Shown: positions 22,445 through 31,212, counted from the first letter of the stretch. The stretch: DNA of 35,238 nt from CAZGXM01 sp964529795 (GCA_964529795.1 CAZGXM010000022.1:1-35238), one strand, 5' to 3'. The notes: generated by a model not told the origin, from the letters alone. A program made the numbers and translations.

Positions 22445-23370
22445 CAGTTGACCTCCCCTTTGGTTACCCGCATAAATATTTCTTCCAGGTTGTTATTGCC
22501 TTCTGCAAAACTGACCACGGGCAGCCCGGCATTGACCAGGGCCGCCAGGGCCCGGGCCAGCAAAGTTTCTTCTCCTTCAAAGCCCGCCTGTACCTGCTTT
22601 GAACTGACTGTCACCCGGTCAATTCCCGGCTGTTGGGCAAGAATTTCCGCTGCCTGCTCCTCCCCGGACAGCAGGCGTACTTTTATCACCTTGCGGTAAT
22701 GTACCTGCTGCATGATTTCTTCCACGCTACCCGAGGCCACCAGCCGGCCCCGTTCAATTATACCCACGTACTGGCACAGTTCCGCCAGTTCCGGTAAAAT
22801 GTGCGAGCTGATAAGAATGGTTTTTCCCATGCGCTGCAGCTCCCGCAGCAGTTCCCGCATCTCCACCCTTGCCCGGGGGTCCAGGCCGGATGCCGGTTCA
22901 TCCAGCAACAGTATTTTCGGGTCGTGCACCAGGCAGCGGGCCAGGCAAAGCCGTTGTTTCATGCCCCGGGAGAGGTTATCCACATAACTGTCCGCTTTTT
23001 GACTTAAATCCACCAGTTCCAGCAAATCAGGAATTACCGCCCGTCGCCGGGCAGCACTCAAACCGTAACTGGCCCCGTAAAAATCCAGGTACTCCGTCAC
23101 CTTTAAATCATCATAAACCCCGAAAAAGTCCGGCATGTACCCCAGCAGTCCCCGCACCGCCCGGGGATTCCGGGTAACGTCAATACCGTCTAGCCGCGCC
23201 GTACCTGAGGACGGCGCCATCAGCGTGGCCAGGATCTTAATGGTGGTGCTTTTCCCCGCCCCGTTGGGACCCACAAAGCCAAAAATGCTGCCCTCGGGTA
23301 CGGCAAAAGTTATCTCCTCAATGGCGGCAAAATCACCGTAAAATTTAGTGAGCTTGTCAACTTCCAGCAT
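22444..23370 (-). CDS. ABC transporter ATP-binding protein
   Basis: A 308-residue ATPase with Walker A GPNGAGKST (34-42), signature LSRGMKQ (133-139; Arg in place of the usual Gly), Walker B ILLLDEP (153-159) with Glu158, and the switch His in ISSHIL. The C-terminal 80 residues form the DrrA-like extension found in ABC-2 exporters. The start overlaps the upstream stop by one base (TAATG). It pairs with the following permease. Confidence 0.95.
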   Translation of the reverse strand: MLEVDKLTKFYGDFAAIEEITFAVPEGSIFGFVGPNGAGKSTTIKILATLMAPSSGTARLDGIDVTRNPRAVRGLLGYMPDFFGVYDDLKVTEYLDFYGASYGLSAARRRAVIPDLLELVDLSQKADSYVDNLSRGMKQRLCLARCLVHDPKILLLDEPASGLDPRARVEMRELLRELQRMGKTILISSHILPELAELCQYVGIIERGRLVASGSVEEIMQQVHYRKVIKVRLLSGEEQAAEILAQQPGIDRVTVSSKQVQAGFEGEETLLARALAALVNAGLPVVSFAEGNNNLEEIFMRVTKGEVN

Positions 23371-25733
23371 TATTTCTCTCCCCCGTCGACGGATATGGTA
23401 ACCCCTCGGAAAAACTCATGGCGGTTGGAGGGGTTGGTGACCTTAATCTTGACCTGGCCATTGGCGATGTAGGACGCCGCCGGCGCAAGCTTGGCCTTAT
23501 TCCCGGAAACACGCAGTGTTTCCCATTCTTCCTTATCCACGTTATAAACTGACGTATTGCCAACCAACTCCGGTTCACCCTGAAGGTAAATAACTGCACT
23601 CTCGGCATGGGCAGCCACCCCCGGGGGAAGCTCCAGACGGTAGTAAACGGCCCCGCCGGCAAAATGAACACCTTCACCTTCCTCTCCGGGACTAATGTCT
23701 ATTTTATTGCCCTCGGTGCGGTAAATCTCCCCGGTAACCAGTCCCGGCGGCAGGGAGTAATCTTTGCTGGTCTTGTCCAGGGAAAGCGGGGTGTAAAAGA
23801 CATTCAGGTCCTTGCGTTCCTCCGGTTTTTCGCCATTGATATTCACCGCACGCAGCGGCCGGTCGTTCCACGCCAAAAAGTTAACGGCTCCGGGTTGAAT
23901 ATATCCTTCGTAACCAAACATCCCCTCCAGAATAGCCCGACGCTGCTCCCGCTCGGGGTCGGACATGCCGCTGCGCATCCCCCAGATCCTGTTAGCCAGC
24001 TCATAGGCCAATGCCGGTCCCTGACGGCCGCTAAAAGGGGATGGTGACACGGTTACTTCCACGGTTTGTCCCGGCGACAGGTCCCCCAGTTCCACCACAT
24101 CGGCCTGGGCGGTAAAGACAATCGCCTCTTTCAAATTATAGCGGGTGTTGTTGGTAACCGTCCCCTTTATTTTTCCGCTTTCAACAACCAGCCGGCTTTC
24201 TATCCCTCCTGTCACCTCCACCGGTTCTTCATACATCACCGAACGCATGGACCAGATGGGCATCCTTTCAAAGGCTACCCTGGTTTCCCCCTGCCGCCAG
24301 CTGACATCGGTGGGACCAGCGTCATCAGGGCCGTAGTAATTAAAGTTTTCCGCCACCGGCAGCACGTGCCGGGGAATGCTGATCTCATAATCCGCCCGGC
24401 TGGGAGCAAAGACCCCGGTGTAAAAACGCCCCCAGGCCCGGTTATTTCCTTCCAGGGTAACCAGCGAAATATTATTGGAAATCACATCGCCCCGGCCCCT
24501 GGAGCCCATTAAATAAATGCCAGAAGTAAATAGAGCCACCAGCAGGGGTACAGTCACCCAGGCCCAGTCCCGCCTGTCAAAGCGCTTCAGTACCCGGTAA
24601 TTGATAACGCCAATCAACAGCAGATACACAATTATTACAACCAGCACCTGGGAAACTCCCGGTAACTCCAAAGCAGAAAGTTGCTGTAACGCCCGGAAAT
24701 CCGCGGGTCGCGCAGGGATGGGACGCCCTTTAACGGACCTTGCGGACATAACTTCATTACTGAGGATTTTTGCCCAAAACCTGTTGTTCCCGTTCCAGGA
24801 GACAAGGGGCTCCAGCCCCAGGTCCATGGCCGAAAAAATAACCGTTCCCCGGCCCACTTCTTTTTTGGCAATGAGGGGGATATCCCCCTGTATCACCATT
24901 ACCTGCCCGCCTTCAGCCAGCCTGCCCTTGGCTGCGGGCACAGGCTGATTAACAGCCAGTTTTTCTCCCCCGAACTTTGCCAGGGCCGGCAGTTCATCCA
25001 GCATGGCAAGCCCGGTTACCGCTACCGGCAGCAGTTCCCCGGGTAACCCGGACAGGGTCTGCTGCCAGTTGGGGCCGCCGCCGATAATCAGAGTGCCCCC
25101 CTCTGCCAGCCAGTGTTTTAAAGCAGCAAGCTGGCCGGCAGTCAGCTGGCCGGTATCTATATTGTTGAAAACAATTACTGAAAAATTGGCCAGCACCTGG
25201 CCGTATGCCGGCAGTGCTGCCAAAGGCAAGTGCACAACCCCGATCTTGCCCGGCTGTGACAAATCCACCCCGCTGAGATGGTTAAGAGTGCCGGGCTGAG
25301 CCGCCACCACCGCGACATAGAGGTTGTTGGGCGAGGTAATGTACAATGCCACTTCCTGGACTATTTCCTCATTGCCGCTCTGAAACACGGCAGTGAGAAA
25401 CTTGTTGTAATAACCGGCGGCGGAAATGGGAACCCCCTGCTGCAGGGGAATAAAGAAATCCAGTCTCTTTTTGGCGCCGGCCGCCAGCACCACCGGCCGC
25501 CAGTAGCGTACCTGCCGGCGCTGGTCATACTGCAAAATAACCCGGCCTTGAATATCCTTGTTTCCGGTATTTTCCAGGAAAACGGTGACCGGAGCCCAGC
25601 TGCCCACCCGCGCCTCCTTCTCAAAACCGGCCGCTACTTTCATCCTTACCTGGTCTTTAATATCTGCGTATGCGGTATTTAGAAAAACCAAAGCAAATAA
25701 TACGGCCAAAAGCAATATGTATGGTCTGCGCAT
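23370..25733 (-). CDS. Exported membrane protein with GATase-like region, first gene of the MoxR operon
   Basis: A 787-residue protein. Residues 1-23 are a classic signal peptide ending TAYA. Then follows a beta-sandwich (about 25-150) and a glutamine-amidotransferase-like or ThuA-like Rossmann region (155-350, with WLAEGGTLIIGGG). Two membrane helices lie near 380-400 and 412-432, and a long beta-rich domain to the end lies outside the membrane. No enzyme motif is certain. The ATG has a GGGGGAGG site seven nucleotides upstream. Upstream DNA holds only weak promoter candidates (TTGGAA-17-TTTACT, or a TATACT nearer the gene). Its stop overlaps the ABC ATPase start, so it belongs to the transporter and MoxR operon. 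Confidence 0.83.
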   Translation of the reverse strand: MRRPYILLLAVLFALVFLNTAYADIKDQVRMKVAAGFEKEARVGSWAPVTVFLENTGNKDIQGRVILQYDQRRQVRYWRPVVLAAGAKKRLDFFIPLQQGVPISAAGYYNKFLTAVFQSGNEEIVQEVALYITSPNNLYVAVVAAQPGTLNHLSGVDLSQPGKIGVVHLPLAALPAYGQVLANFSVIVFNNIDTGQLTAGQLAALKHWLAEGGTLIIGGGPNWQQTLSGLPGELLPVAVTGLAMLDELPALAKFGGEKLAVNQPVPAAKGRLAEGGQVMVIQGDIPLIAKKEVGRGTVIFSAMDLGLEPLVSWNGNNRFWAKILSNEVMSARSVKGRPIPARPADFRALQQLSALELPGVSQVLVVIIVYLLLIGVINYRVLKRFDRRDWAWVTVPLLVALFTSGIYLMGSRGRGDVISNNISLVTLEGNNRAWGRFYTGVFAPSRADYEISIPRHVLPVAENFNYYGPDDAGPTDVSWRQGETRVAFERMPIWSMRSVMYEEPVEVTGGIESRLVVESGKIKGTVTNNTRYNLKEAIVFTAQADVVELGDLSPGQTVEVTVSPSPFSGRQGPALAYELANRIWGMRSGMSDPEREQRRAILEGMFGYEGYIQPGAVNFLAWNDRPLRAVNINGEKPEERKDLNVFYTPLSLDKTSKDYSLPPGLVTGEIYRTEGNKIDISPGEEGEGVHFAGGAVYYRLELPPGVAAHAESAVIYLQGEPELVGNTSVYNVDKEEWETLRVSGNKAKLAPAASYIANGQVKIKVTNPSNRHEFFRGVTISVDGGEK

Positions 25734-25860
25734 CTTCAGGCCTCCCCCGGAAATATAGCAATTCTTTTAGTATAGACTGCTACACTTCAGTAAAAGTTCC
25801 CGAAATTGTTTTTCCAATCCTGCTTGCCTGCTCAAGAACTTTCTTCCTGAATTGGCAAAT

Positions 25861-25904
25861 AAAAATAACCCCGCCGGTAGTAAATCAAAACTCCGGGCCG
25901 GGGT
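25861..25904 (-). terminator. Terminator after comB
   Basis: On the minus strand ACCCCG-gc-CCGG (25904-25893) pairs with CCGGCGGGGT (25877-25868): ten pairs with a two-base bulge and a 15-nt loop. It is followed by TATTTTTATTT. It lies 43 nt after comB and separates it from the MoxR operon. Confidence 0.8.
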
Positions 25905-25946
25905 CATCCCGTTTATGCTGCATCTGATACTTTTCTGCAGGTGTGG

Positions 25947-26678
25947 TTAATCACAGGTAGCCGAAGACGAAGCCGCTTCACCTGCATTTATTACTTTACC
26001 GTCAAATTGCGGCACCAGATTAATCCTGCCAACAGCAGAGCAGTAGTCAATATCGCGGCCAAAACCCAGTTCCACCAGGCGCTGCCCGTGCAGCGACCGG
26101 GAAAGCAGTGTCTTGATACTATCGCTTTCCGCCAGCATCAGCGCCGCCATGGTCAGATCATCCATAACTATTTTTTCCCTATCCCCCAGTAGCTTTACAA
26201 CCAGTCCCGCCACGGCAAAGTCGTCCAGGGAAAACTCTCCTTTGGTACCGGCGCAAACAATGGCTACCGGTTTGTTTAGTACCAATAATTTTTCCGCAAC
26301 TGCCGGTGCGTTCAAGGCACAGGCAATTAGCACCTTTGCAGCCCCGCGGCAGCCGTTGATTGCCCTGGTACCGTTGGTGGTGGTCATCAACAGCGTTTTC
26401 CCTGCCACCGTTTTCCTGTCATACTCAAGAGGCGAATTGCCCAGGTGAAAACCGGCAATTTTTACACCGTTTCGCTCACCACACAGCAAGTGGTTGCCGT
26501 TTTGCCGCCGGTAATACTCCAGGGCACCTTCCGGGGTAAGAAAGGGAATTATCCCGCCGGCGCCGCTGGCCAGGGCGGTGACCATGGAGGAAGTGGCACG
26601 CAAAACATCGACAATGACCGCTGCTTTACCTTCAATATTATTAATCTCTTCCGCCCGCGGGATAACTGTCACTTCCAA
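25947..26678 (-). CDS. comB: 2-phosphosulfolactate phosphatase
   Basis: A 243-residue ComB-family protein: AVIVDVLRATSSMVTALASGA near residues 20-40 (given in part as IVDVLRATS), GERNG at about 67-71, FHLGNSPLEY, MTTTNGTRA (98-106) and CAGTKGEFSLDDFAVAG. It dephosphorylates phosphosulfolactate to sulfolactate, a coenzyme M precursor in methanogens and a spore solute in some bacilli. The start is a TTG with a GAGGTGA site six nucleotides upstream. comA lies 42 nt upstream on the same strand. Cytoplasmic. Confidence 0.93.
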   Translation of the reverse strand: MEVTVIPRAEEINNIEGKAAVIVDVLRATSSMVTALASGAGGIIPFLTPEGALEYYRRQNGNHLLCGERNGVKIAGFHLGNSPLEYDRKTVAGKTLLMTTTNGTRAINGCRGAAKVLIACALNAPAVAEKLLVLNKPVAIVCAGTKGEFSLDDFAVAGLVVKLLGDREKIVMDDLTMAALMLAESDSIKTLLSRSLHGQRLVELGFGRDIDYCSAVGRINLVPQFDGKVINAGEAASSSATCD

Positions 26679-26720
26679 GCAGTCTCACCTCAAATTTCAC
26701 CGGTTACCGGCAGTTGCATC

Positions 26721-27602
26721 TTATCTGCTATCGCCAACCAGTTTTACCGGTTCTGTCTCGAATTTTCCCTCCTGAAACAGCGGCGGCAGCACCGCCTTCG
26801 CCTTGAGACAGGCCCGCAGGGTATCTCCCCTCAAGCCCACTCTTAACGCCTCCAAGGCCAGTATTTCATTGGGCTGAACGTTACCCAAACTTACGTTGGG
26901 CCCGAACTGCATAATCAGCGCCTGCTGCTGTGCCTTCCAGGGCGCTTCCCATAAGATTCGCCCGGGTTCGCCGATGCTGTCCAGCAGCATTTCCAGTTCC
27001 TTCTCCTTGATCCTTCCCTGCTGGTCGTAAATCACCACACCCTTGCCGGATTCCCGCCCTTCCACAATCACTTTAAAGGCGCCGTCCGCCAGGTCCCGGT
27101 CTATCTGCTCAGAGATGCGTTCCGTTTCCAGCATATCCCGGGGATCTTTTTTGCCCACTTCCGCCAATACCTTGAAGCCCCTGTTCAAAGCTGCCTTGAT
27201 GGCCGCGGTACGGAAGCGTTGAGGCATGTTGATGGTACCGTCGGAAACCTCCACCGCAGTAAAACCCAGTTCTTTGGCCATATCCAGAAAGTACGGCAGC
27301 TTACCCTGTAAGATGGCTACTTCAAGAAAAGTACCCCCGGGGAAAATGTCCACGCCATAGGAAGTAACCAGACGGATTTTTTTCTCCAGAAGGGAATGGG
27401 AATAAAAGGCAGAGGTCCCAAACCCCAGTTTGATGAAATCAATATAATCCGCAGCCAAATCCAACAGTTCCCGGGTTTCTGTCAATCCCAGCCCCTTGTC
27501 AATAATCATGGTCAGCCCGTTTTCCCGGGGTTTTCCCTGGCGCCCCAAGAGAGGAAACTCGAAAATTTCTTTCCAGGCCTTTAGTTCATTTAGTTTTGCC
27601 AC
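26721..27602 (-). CDS. comA: Phosphosulfolactate synthase
   Basis: A 293-residue TIM-barrel enzyme of the ComA family. It has GLTMIIDKGLGL near residues 29-40, DYIDFIKLGFGTS (52-64), PGGTFLEVA, TAVEVSDGTI (115-124) and an EAPWKAQQ segment. It adds sulfite to phosphoenolpyruvate, giving phosphosulfolactate, which ComB then dephosphorylates. It is the first gene of the comA-comB pair. GTG start with AAGGAG 11 nt upstream, rather long spacing. Seen outside methanogens in spore-forming Firmicutes (yitD/yitC in Bacillus), which fits this window better than coenzyme M synthesis. Confidence 0.93.
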   Translation of the reverse strand: MAKLNELKAWKEIFEFPLLGRQGKPRENGLTMIIDKGLGLTETRELLDLAADYIDFIKLGFGTSAFYSHSLLEKKIRLVTSYGVDIFPGGTFLEVAILQGKLPYFLDMAKELGFTAVEVSDGTINMPQRFRTAAIKAALNRGFKVLAEVGKKDPRDMLETERISEQIDRDLADGAFKVIVEGRESGKGVVIYDQQGRIKEKELEMLLDSIGEPGRILWEAPWKAQQQALIMQFGPNVSLGNVQPNEILALEALRVGLRGDTLRACLKAKAVLPPLFQEGKFETEPVKLVGDSR

Positions 27603-27786
27603 CGGACAATCATCTCCTTCATATATTTTTATGTCACTTTATTCAAGCCTTTGCTGTCCGGTGACAGAGTCCAGGAAAAAGCGTGGCGGGCAGTAGCAAA
27701 TTTACCGCCAGTTACATATACGACATCATTATTTTTTAAGGGAACTTGGGGCACACTATTGCCGAGCCGGTCAAAGGAGGCAAACA

Positions 27787-29220
27787 ATGAAAAAAGAGTC
27801 CGTGATCAAGCTGGTGGCACTGGGCGGCGTGCCGCTGCTGATGGTGCTGGGTAATTCCATGTTAATCCCCGTTTTTCCCCAAATGCAAGAAGCGTTAAAC
27901 ATTTCCCAGTTCCAGGTGGGACTGACCATTACCCTGTTTTCCATTCCCGCAGGGCTGAGCATCCCCATCCTGGGCTTTTTATCCGACAAAATCGGCAGAA
28001 AGCTGATTATCGTTCCCTCCCTACTCTTATATGGCATTGGCGGCCTTATCTCCGGTGTCTCATCATTGATATTTCAGGCCGGGGCTTACCCGCTGCTGCT
28101 AACGGGACGAATTGTCCAGGGTATCGGTGCCGCCGGTACCGGTCCCATTGCCCTGGCCCTGGTCAGTGACATCTTTACCAGCAACGAGAGGAGCCAGGCC
28201 CAGGGGGCCATAGAATCCGCCAACGGTTTGGGGAAAGTCATCAGCCCCATTTTGGGTTCTTTAGTGGCACTGATTACCTGGTACGCGCTTTTTTTTGTCT
28301 ACGCCTTTCTGGCTGTACCTATTGCCCTGGCAGTATGGTTTTTGGTAAAAGAACCGAAATCCCAACAAAAAAGCAGTTCTTTTAAACAGTATCTTCAGGG
28401 AATAAAAAAAATATTTGCCCGCACCGGCAAGTCCCTGATAGGTTCCTATCTTGCCGCCAGCGTAGTGCTTTTTACCCTCTTCGGCATACTGTCCTACCTC
28501 TCAGATATTTTGGAAATTCAATACGGCCTGAAAGGAGTAATCAAGGGCTTTGCCCTGGCGGGGCCGGTGTTGGCGATGTCCGGCATCTCTTATCTATCCG
28601 GAAAAATTCTGAAAAACAATGCCGCGCTGATGAAACCCTTTATTGTGGGCGGTTTGGCCACCCTTACCGCTTCTTTGGTAATCTTATCGTTATTTAAAAC
28701 CAATATCATTTTTTTCATCGCTATCCTGATCATGGGTATCGGTACCGGTATGGTATTACCCGCTGTGAATACAGTGGTCACCAGCGCGGCGCCTCTTGAG
28801 GAGCGGGGTGGTATCACCGCATTATACGGCACAGTTCGGTTTTTTGGTGTTGCCGCAGGCCCGCCCACTTACAGCAAATTGCTGGAGGCCGGTAAGCCCG
28901 TCATGTTCTGGGGCGGCAGCGGCATTGCCCTGCTGGCCTTTGCTCTCAGTTTTTTGCTGATCAGCAAGAAGGAATTGGCGAAACCATCCGCTGCCGCCGG
29001 TCAAGCAGGTGGCACTGAGAACCGGCAAACTGCTGAACCCCAACCGGCTGACAGTGAGAAACGGCAAACAGATGCAGCCCGGCAACAGATAACAACCCCT
29101 CAGCAACCAATAAAAAACAGCCCGGGGGTAGTGGTTTTGCAAAACTTGTGGAAACCGGCACTTGGTATTGCCGGCGGGCTGTTAATACTTTTTCCGTTTT
29201 TAAAAAGAAAACAGCGCTAA
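27787..29220 (+). CDS. MFS transporter with an unusual C-terminal extension
   Basis: A 477-residue member of the major facilitator superfamily, probably a drug or metabolite efflux protein. It has twelve hydrophobic segments in residues 8-395, the loop motif A GFLSDKIGRK (62-71) and GRIVQGIGAAGTGP in TM4. After TM12 there is a hydrophilic Gln/Pro/Thr-rich tail (about 400-450, EKRQTDAARQQITTPQQP), and then an additional hydrophobic segment ending FLKRKQR, which ordinary MFS proteins lack. The ATG has an AAAGGAGG site six nucleotides upstream. It stands alone on the plus strand. The substrate is not predictable. Confidence 0.92.
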   Translation: MKKESVIKLVALGGVPLLMVLGNSMLIPVFPQMQEALNISQFQVGLTITLFSIPAGLSIPILGFLSDKIGRKLIIVPSLLLYGIGGLISGVSSLIFQAGAYPLLLTGRIVQGIGAAGTGPIALALVSDIFTSNERSQAQGAIESANGLGKVISPILGSLVALITWYALFFVYAFLAVPIALAVWFLVKEPKSQQKSSSFKQYLQGIKKIFARTGKSLIGSYLAASVVLFTLFGILSYLSDILEIQYGLKGVIKGFALAGPVLAMSGISYLSGKILKNNAALMKPFIVGGLATLTASLVILSLFKTNIIFFIAILIMGIGTGMVLPAVNTVVTSAAPLEERGGITALYGTVRFFGVAAGPPTYSKLLEAGKPVMFWGGSGIALLAFALSFLLISKKELAKPSAAAGQAGGTENRQTAEPQPADSEKRQTDAARQQITTPQQPIKNSPGVVVLQNLWKPALGIAGGLLILFPFLKRKQR

Positions 29221-29239
29221 ATAAATTTGCCGGGTGGGG

Positions 29240-29545
29240 TCAGCTCTTGTTAACACCGTAAAATATCAACGCCGCACCCAGTAAGATAAAGAGCATCTTG
29301 TTTGCCGGCAATTTCCCCGCCAGGCCCATTACCCCCAAAGCCATCACCAAAAACAAAACGGTAGGCCCAATCAGAGCAAGAACCGCATTGATTTTCATTG
29401 CCGCTTCCACCCGGTTAAAGTAAAGCATCAGCAGAGCGGCAGTAATTTCGATGCAACCGGAGATAACACGTATCGACGCCATGCCAAAAACATACCTATC
29501 CTTGATTAAAAACCACAACACGCCGGCCCCCTTCACCTTTTTCAC
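29240..29545 (-). CDS. yqhV: YqhV family (DUF2619) membrane protein
   Basis: A 101-residue protein with three hydrophobic segments and the family pattern KDRYVFGMASIRVISGCIEI, TAALLMLYFNRVEAAMKIN and VLALIGPTVLFLVMALGV (each about 20 residues). YqhV is a Firmicute protein often near the spoIIIA cluster, function unknown; here it is elsewhere. The GTG at 29545 has no good Shine-Dalgarno site. A GTG or TTG eight to nine codons later (29521/29518) follows an AAGGGGG and may be the true start. Confidence 0.85.
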   Translation of the reverse strand: MKKVKGAGVLWFLIKDRYVFGMASIRVISGCIEITAALLMLYFNRVEAAMKINAVLALIGPTVLFLVMALGVMGLAGKLPANKMLFILLGAALIFYGVNKS

Positions 29546-29551
29546 TAATGT

Positions 29552-30439
29552 TTATGTCCGGTTATTGTGGTTCATGCTTTTTTTGGTGAATAAATATAGT
29601 CCCAGCAATATTAACAAACCCCCGGTTATTTCAAAAATACCGGGTTTTTCCCGGAAGAACAGGTAGGCCAAAAGCGCGGCCCCCACCGGTTCGCCCAAAA
29701 TGCTGACGGAAATATAGCTTGTTTCCAGATACTTCAACGCCCAGTTAAAAAGGCTGTGGCCAAGCATGGTCGGTACCAGTGCCAGGAGTAAAAATACCAC
29801 CCAGGTTTTCGGAGGATACGGATAAAAAGGGGTCCCGGTTACCAGCGCCAGGGCTGCCAGCAATAAGCCGCTGGCAAGGTAGACAATAAACGTATATTCC
29901 AGCACGGGGATCTTGGCCCGTAACCGCCTACCCACCAGAAGGTAAATAGCTACCAGCAATGCCCCCAGCAAAGCCAGGGCATCCCCGGCCAGGGCGTGTC
30001 CCGTTTGCCGGTCGCCCAGGGTAATAATGACGCTCCCCGCCAGGGCGATAAGTGTGGCCAGCAATTGGGCAAGCGCTACTCGCTCTTTCAGGAAGAGATA
30101 AGCGCCGATAAAAATAAACAGCGGCTGCATGGTCACCAGCACGGTGGAACTGGCCACTGTGGTGAGTTCCAAGGACGTAAACCAGCTGTAAAAGTGAAGT
30201 GCTAAAAAGAATCCGGCAACTACAGCCAAAATCCCGTCACCAGGAGAAATTTTTTGAAACCCCTGCCTTTTGAAAATAATAACAATAAGTGTCATTGCCG
30301 CTGCAAACAGCAGCCGGTACATGGCGGTAATCATCGACGTTGCGTCAGACAGGCGCACAAAAACAGCGGCAAAAGACACCGCAACTACACCCGTAAAAAC
30401 AGCCGCTTTGGCGGCAGCTTGACTGTCCCCTCGGAACAA
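29552..30439 (-). CDS. DMT family (EamA) transporter
   Basis: A 295-residue protein with ten hydrophobic segments arranged as two EamA halves: AAVFVRLSDATSMITAMYR in the first, and a second repeat with LVPTMLGHSLFNWALKYLE and SILGEPVGAALLAYLFF-REK. The LTTVASSTVLVTMQP and GEPV features are typical of drug/metabolite exporters. The start is a TTG with only a weak AGAG upstream; an internal start is possible. It lies 6 nt upstream of yqhV, so the two are probably one transcript. Substrate unknown. Confidence 0.92.
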   Translation of the reverse strand: MFRGDSQAAAKAAVFTGVVAVSFAAVFVRLSDATSMITAMYRLLFAAAMTLIVIIFKRQGFQKISPGDGILAVVAGFFLALHFYSWFTSLELTTVASSTVLVTMQPLFIFIGAYLFLKERVALAQLLATLIALAGSVIITLGDRQTGHALAGDALALLGALLVAIYLLVGRRLRAKIPVLEYTFIVYLASGLLLAALALVTGTPFYPYPPKTWVVFLLLALVPTMLGHSLFNWALKYLETSYISVSILGEPVGAALLAYLFFREKPGIFEITGGLLILLGLYLFTKKSMNHNNRT

Positions 30440-30566
30440 TATGCTTCTCTCCCATTTACTGCCTGAATAAGGCAGGAATTTTTCTTCCTGCGACGAAGTA
30501 AAACTAGTACTGACTAACAGCTTCAGGATATGAAAATAGTAATATTTCTTTCAAGGAGGGATTAAC

Positions 30567-30713
30567 ATGGCAAATGAAAAACCGGCGTCGTTGATGCAAA
30601 CCTATTATAAACCCGAAACCGAATACCAGAAACATGCCTCTACTTTCATGGCATGGTTGATTTTTGCCGGCCTGGTATTATTTACGTTTTTATTGTTTTA
30701 TCAATATGGTTAA
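30567..30713 (+). CDS. 48-residue single-pass membrane protein
   Basis: A short frame starting MANEKPASLMQTYYKP, with a hydrophilic first half and a hydrophobic helix from about 29 to 44 (AWLIFAGLVLFTFLLF), ending QYG. A near-ideal AAGGAGGG site lies six nucleotides before the ATG, and a strong terminator follows 12 nt after the stop, so it is very likely a real monocistronic gene. I recognise no family. It would be a small membrane subunit or regulator. No convincing promoter is visible in the 100 bases upstream, only an inverted repeat (30472-30491). Confidence 0.72.
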   Translation: MANEKPASLMQTYYKPETEYQKHASTFMAWLIFAGLVLFTFLLFYQYG

Positions 30714-30724
30714 GCTTTTACCAG

Positions 30725-30788
30725 TCAGGTTTGTTTCTTTGGTGCTTCATCTACCCACAAGCGCCACAAAAGCAAACCTGATTTTTTT
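30725..30788 (+). terminator. Terminator after the 48-residue membrane protein gene
   Basis: TCAGGTTTG (30725-30733) pairs perfectly with CAAACCTGA (30773-30781). An inner stem (GGTGCTT with AAGCGCC) extends it, and seven T follow. A textbook rho-independent terminator, though with a long stem-loop. Confidence 0.85.
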
Positions 30789-30861
30789 ATGCCGCTATTC
30801 CACGGTAGTTGGCCGGCAACCGTCTAAAAGCTTTGCAATGATAACTCCCTTTCAGACTTTA

Positions 30862-30889
30862 TAAAAAAGACCGCCGTCTTGCAGCGGTC
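30862..30889 (-). terminator. Terminator after the DUF1858 gene
   Basis: On the minus strand GACCGCTG (30889-30882) pairs with CGGCGGTC (30876-30869) around a 5-nt loop, with one T-G pair, and six T follow. It lies 41 nt after the DUF1858 stop codon. Confidence 0.88.
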
Positions 30890-30930
30890 CATAGACATCT
30901 ATCAAAGCTATTCCTCTTGAAATCAAAACC

Positions 30931-31125
30931 CTATTCCTGTACGGCTTCATTGAGAGCTTTTACCAAAACCTCCACGTCCACACCATGTGCCTTTGCACCT
31001 TGTTCAATATTTTCAAACTGTGCCGCCGCACAACCCAAACATCCCATGCCGTGTTCCACAAACACCCTGGCAGTCCGGGGGTGCTTGGTAACCACTTCCG
31101 TAATGCTCATATCCTTACTAATCAT
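30931..31125 (-). CDS. DUF1858 protein (redox disulfide, HCP-associated type)
   Basis: A 64-residue protein starting MISKDMSITEVV, with KHPRTARVFVEHGMGCLGCA in the middle. The GMGCxGC motif (two Cys separated by two residues) is the hallmark of the DUF1858 / hybrid-cluster-protein-associated redox-disulfide family, where the pair may form a disulfide or bind a thiol ligand. The ATG at 31125 has a GGGAGGTGA site about six nucleotides upstream; a GTG three codons earlier is part of that site. A terminator follows, and 87 nt separate it from the 37-residue ORF upstream. Confidence 0.88.
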   Translation of the reverse strand: MISKDMSITEVVTKHPRTARVFVEHGMGCLGCAAAQFENIEQGAKAHGVDVEVLVKALNEAVQE

Positions 31126-31212
31126 TAATTTCACCTCCCAAGTCCTCTTTCATTGTACTCCAACAGGGTTAAATTGTAAACCCCCCCCTGGGTTATTAAA
31201 ACCCCAAGCCAG

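Noticed and set aside
30472..30491. Inverted repeat GCAGGAA/TTCCTGC between the DMT gene and the 48-residue gene
   Set aside because: Could be a terminator or operator, but the loop is six T-rich bases and no T-run follows; too little to assign a role.
31140..31212. Hairpin CTTGGG/CCCAGG-like downstream of the 37-residue ORF
   Set aside because: Followed by Gs instead of Ts on the minus strand, so not a usual terminator.
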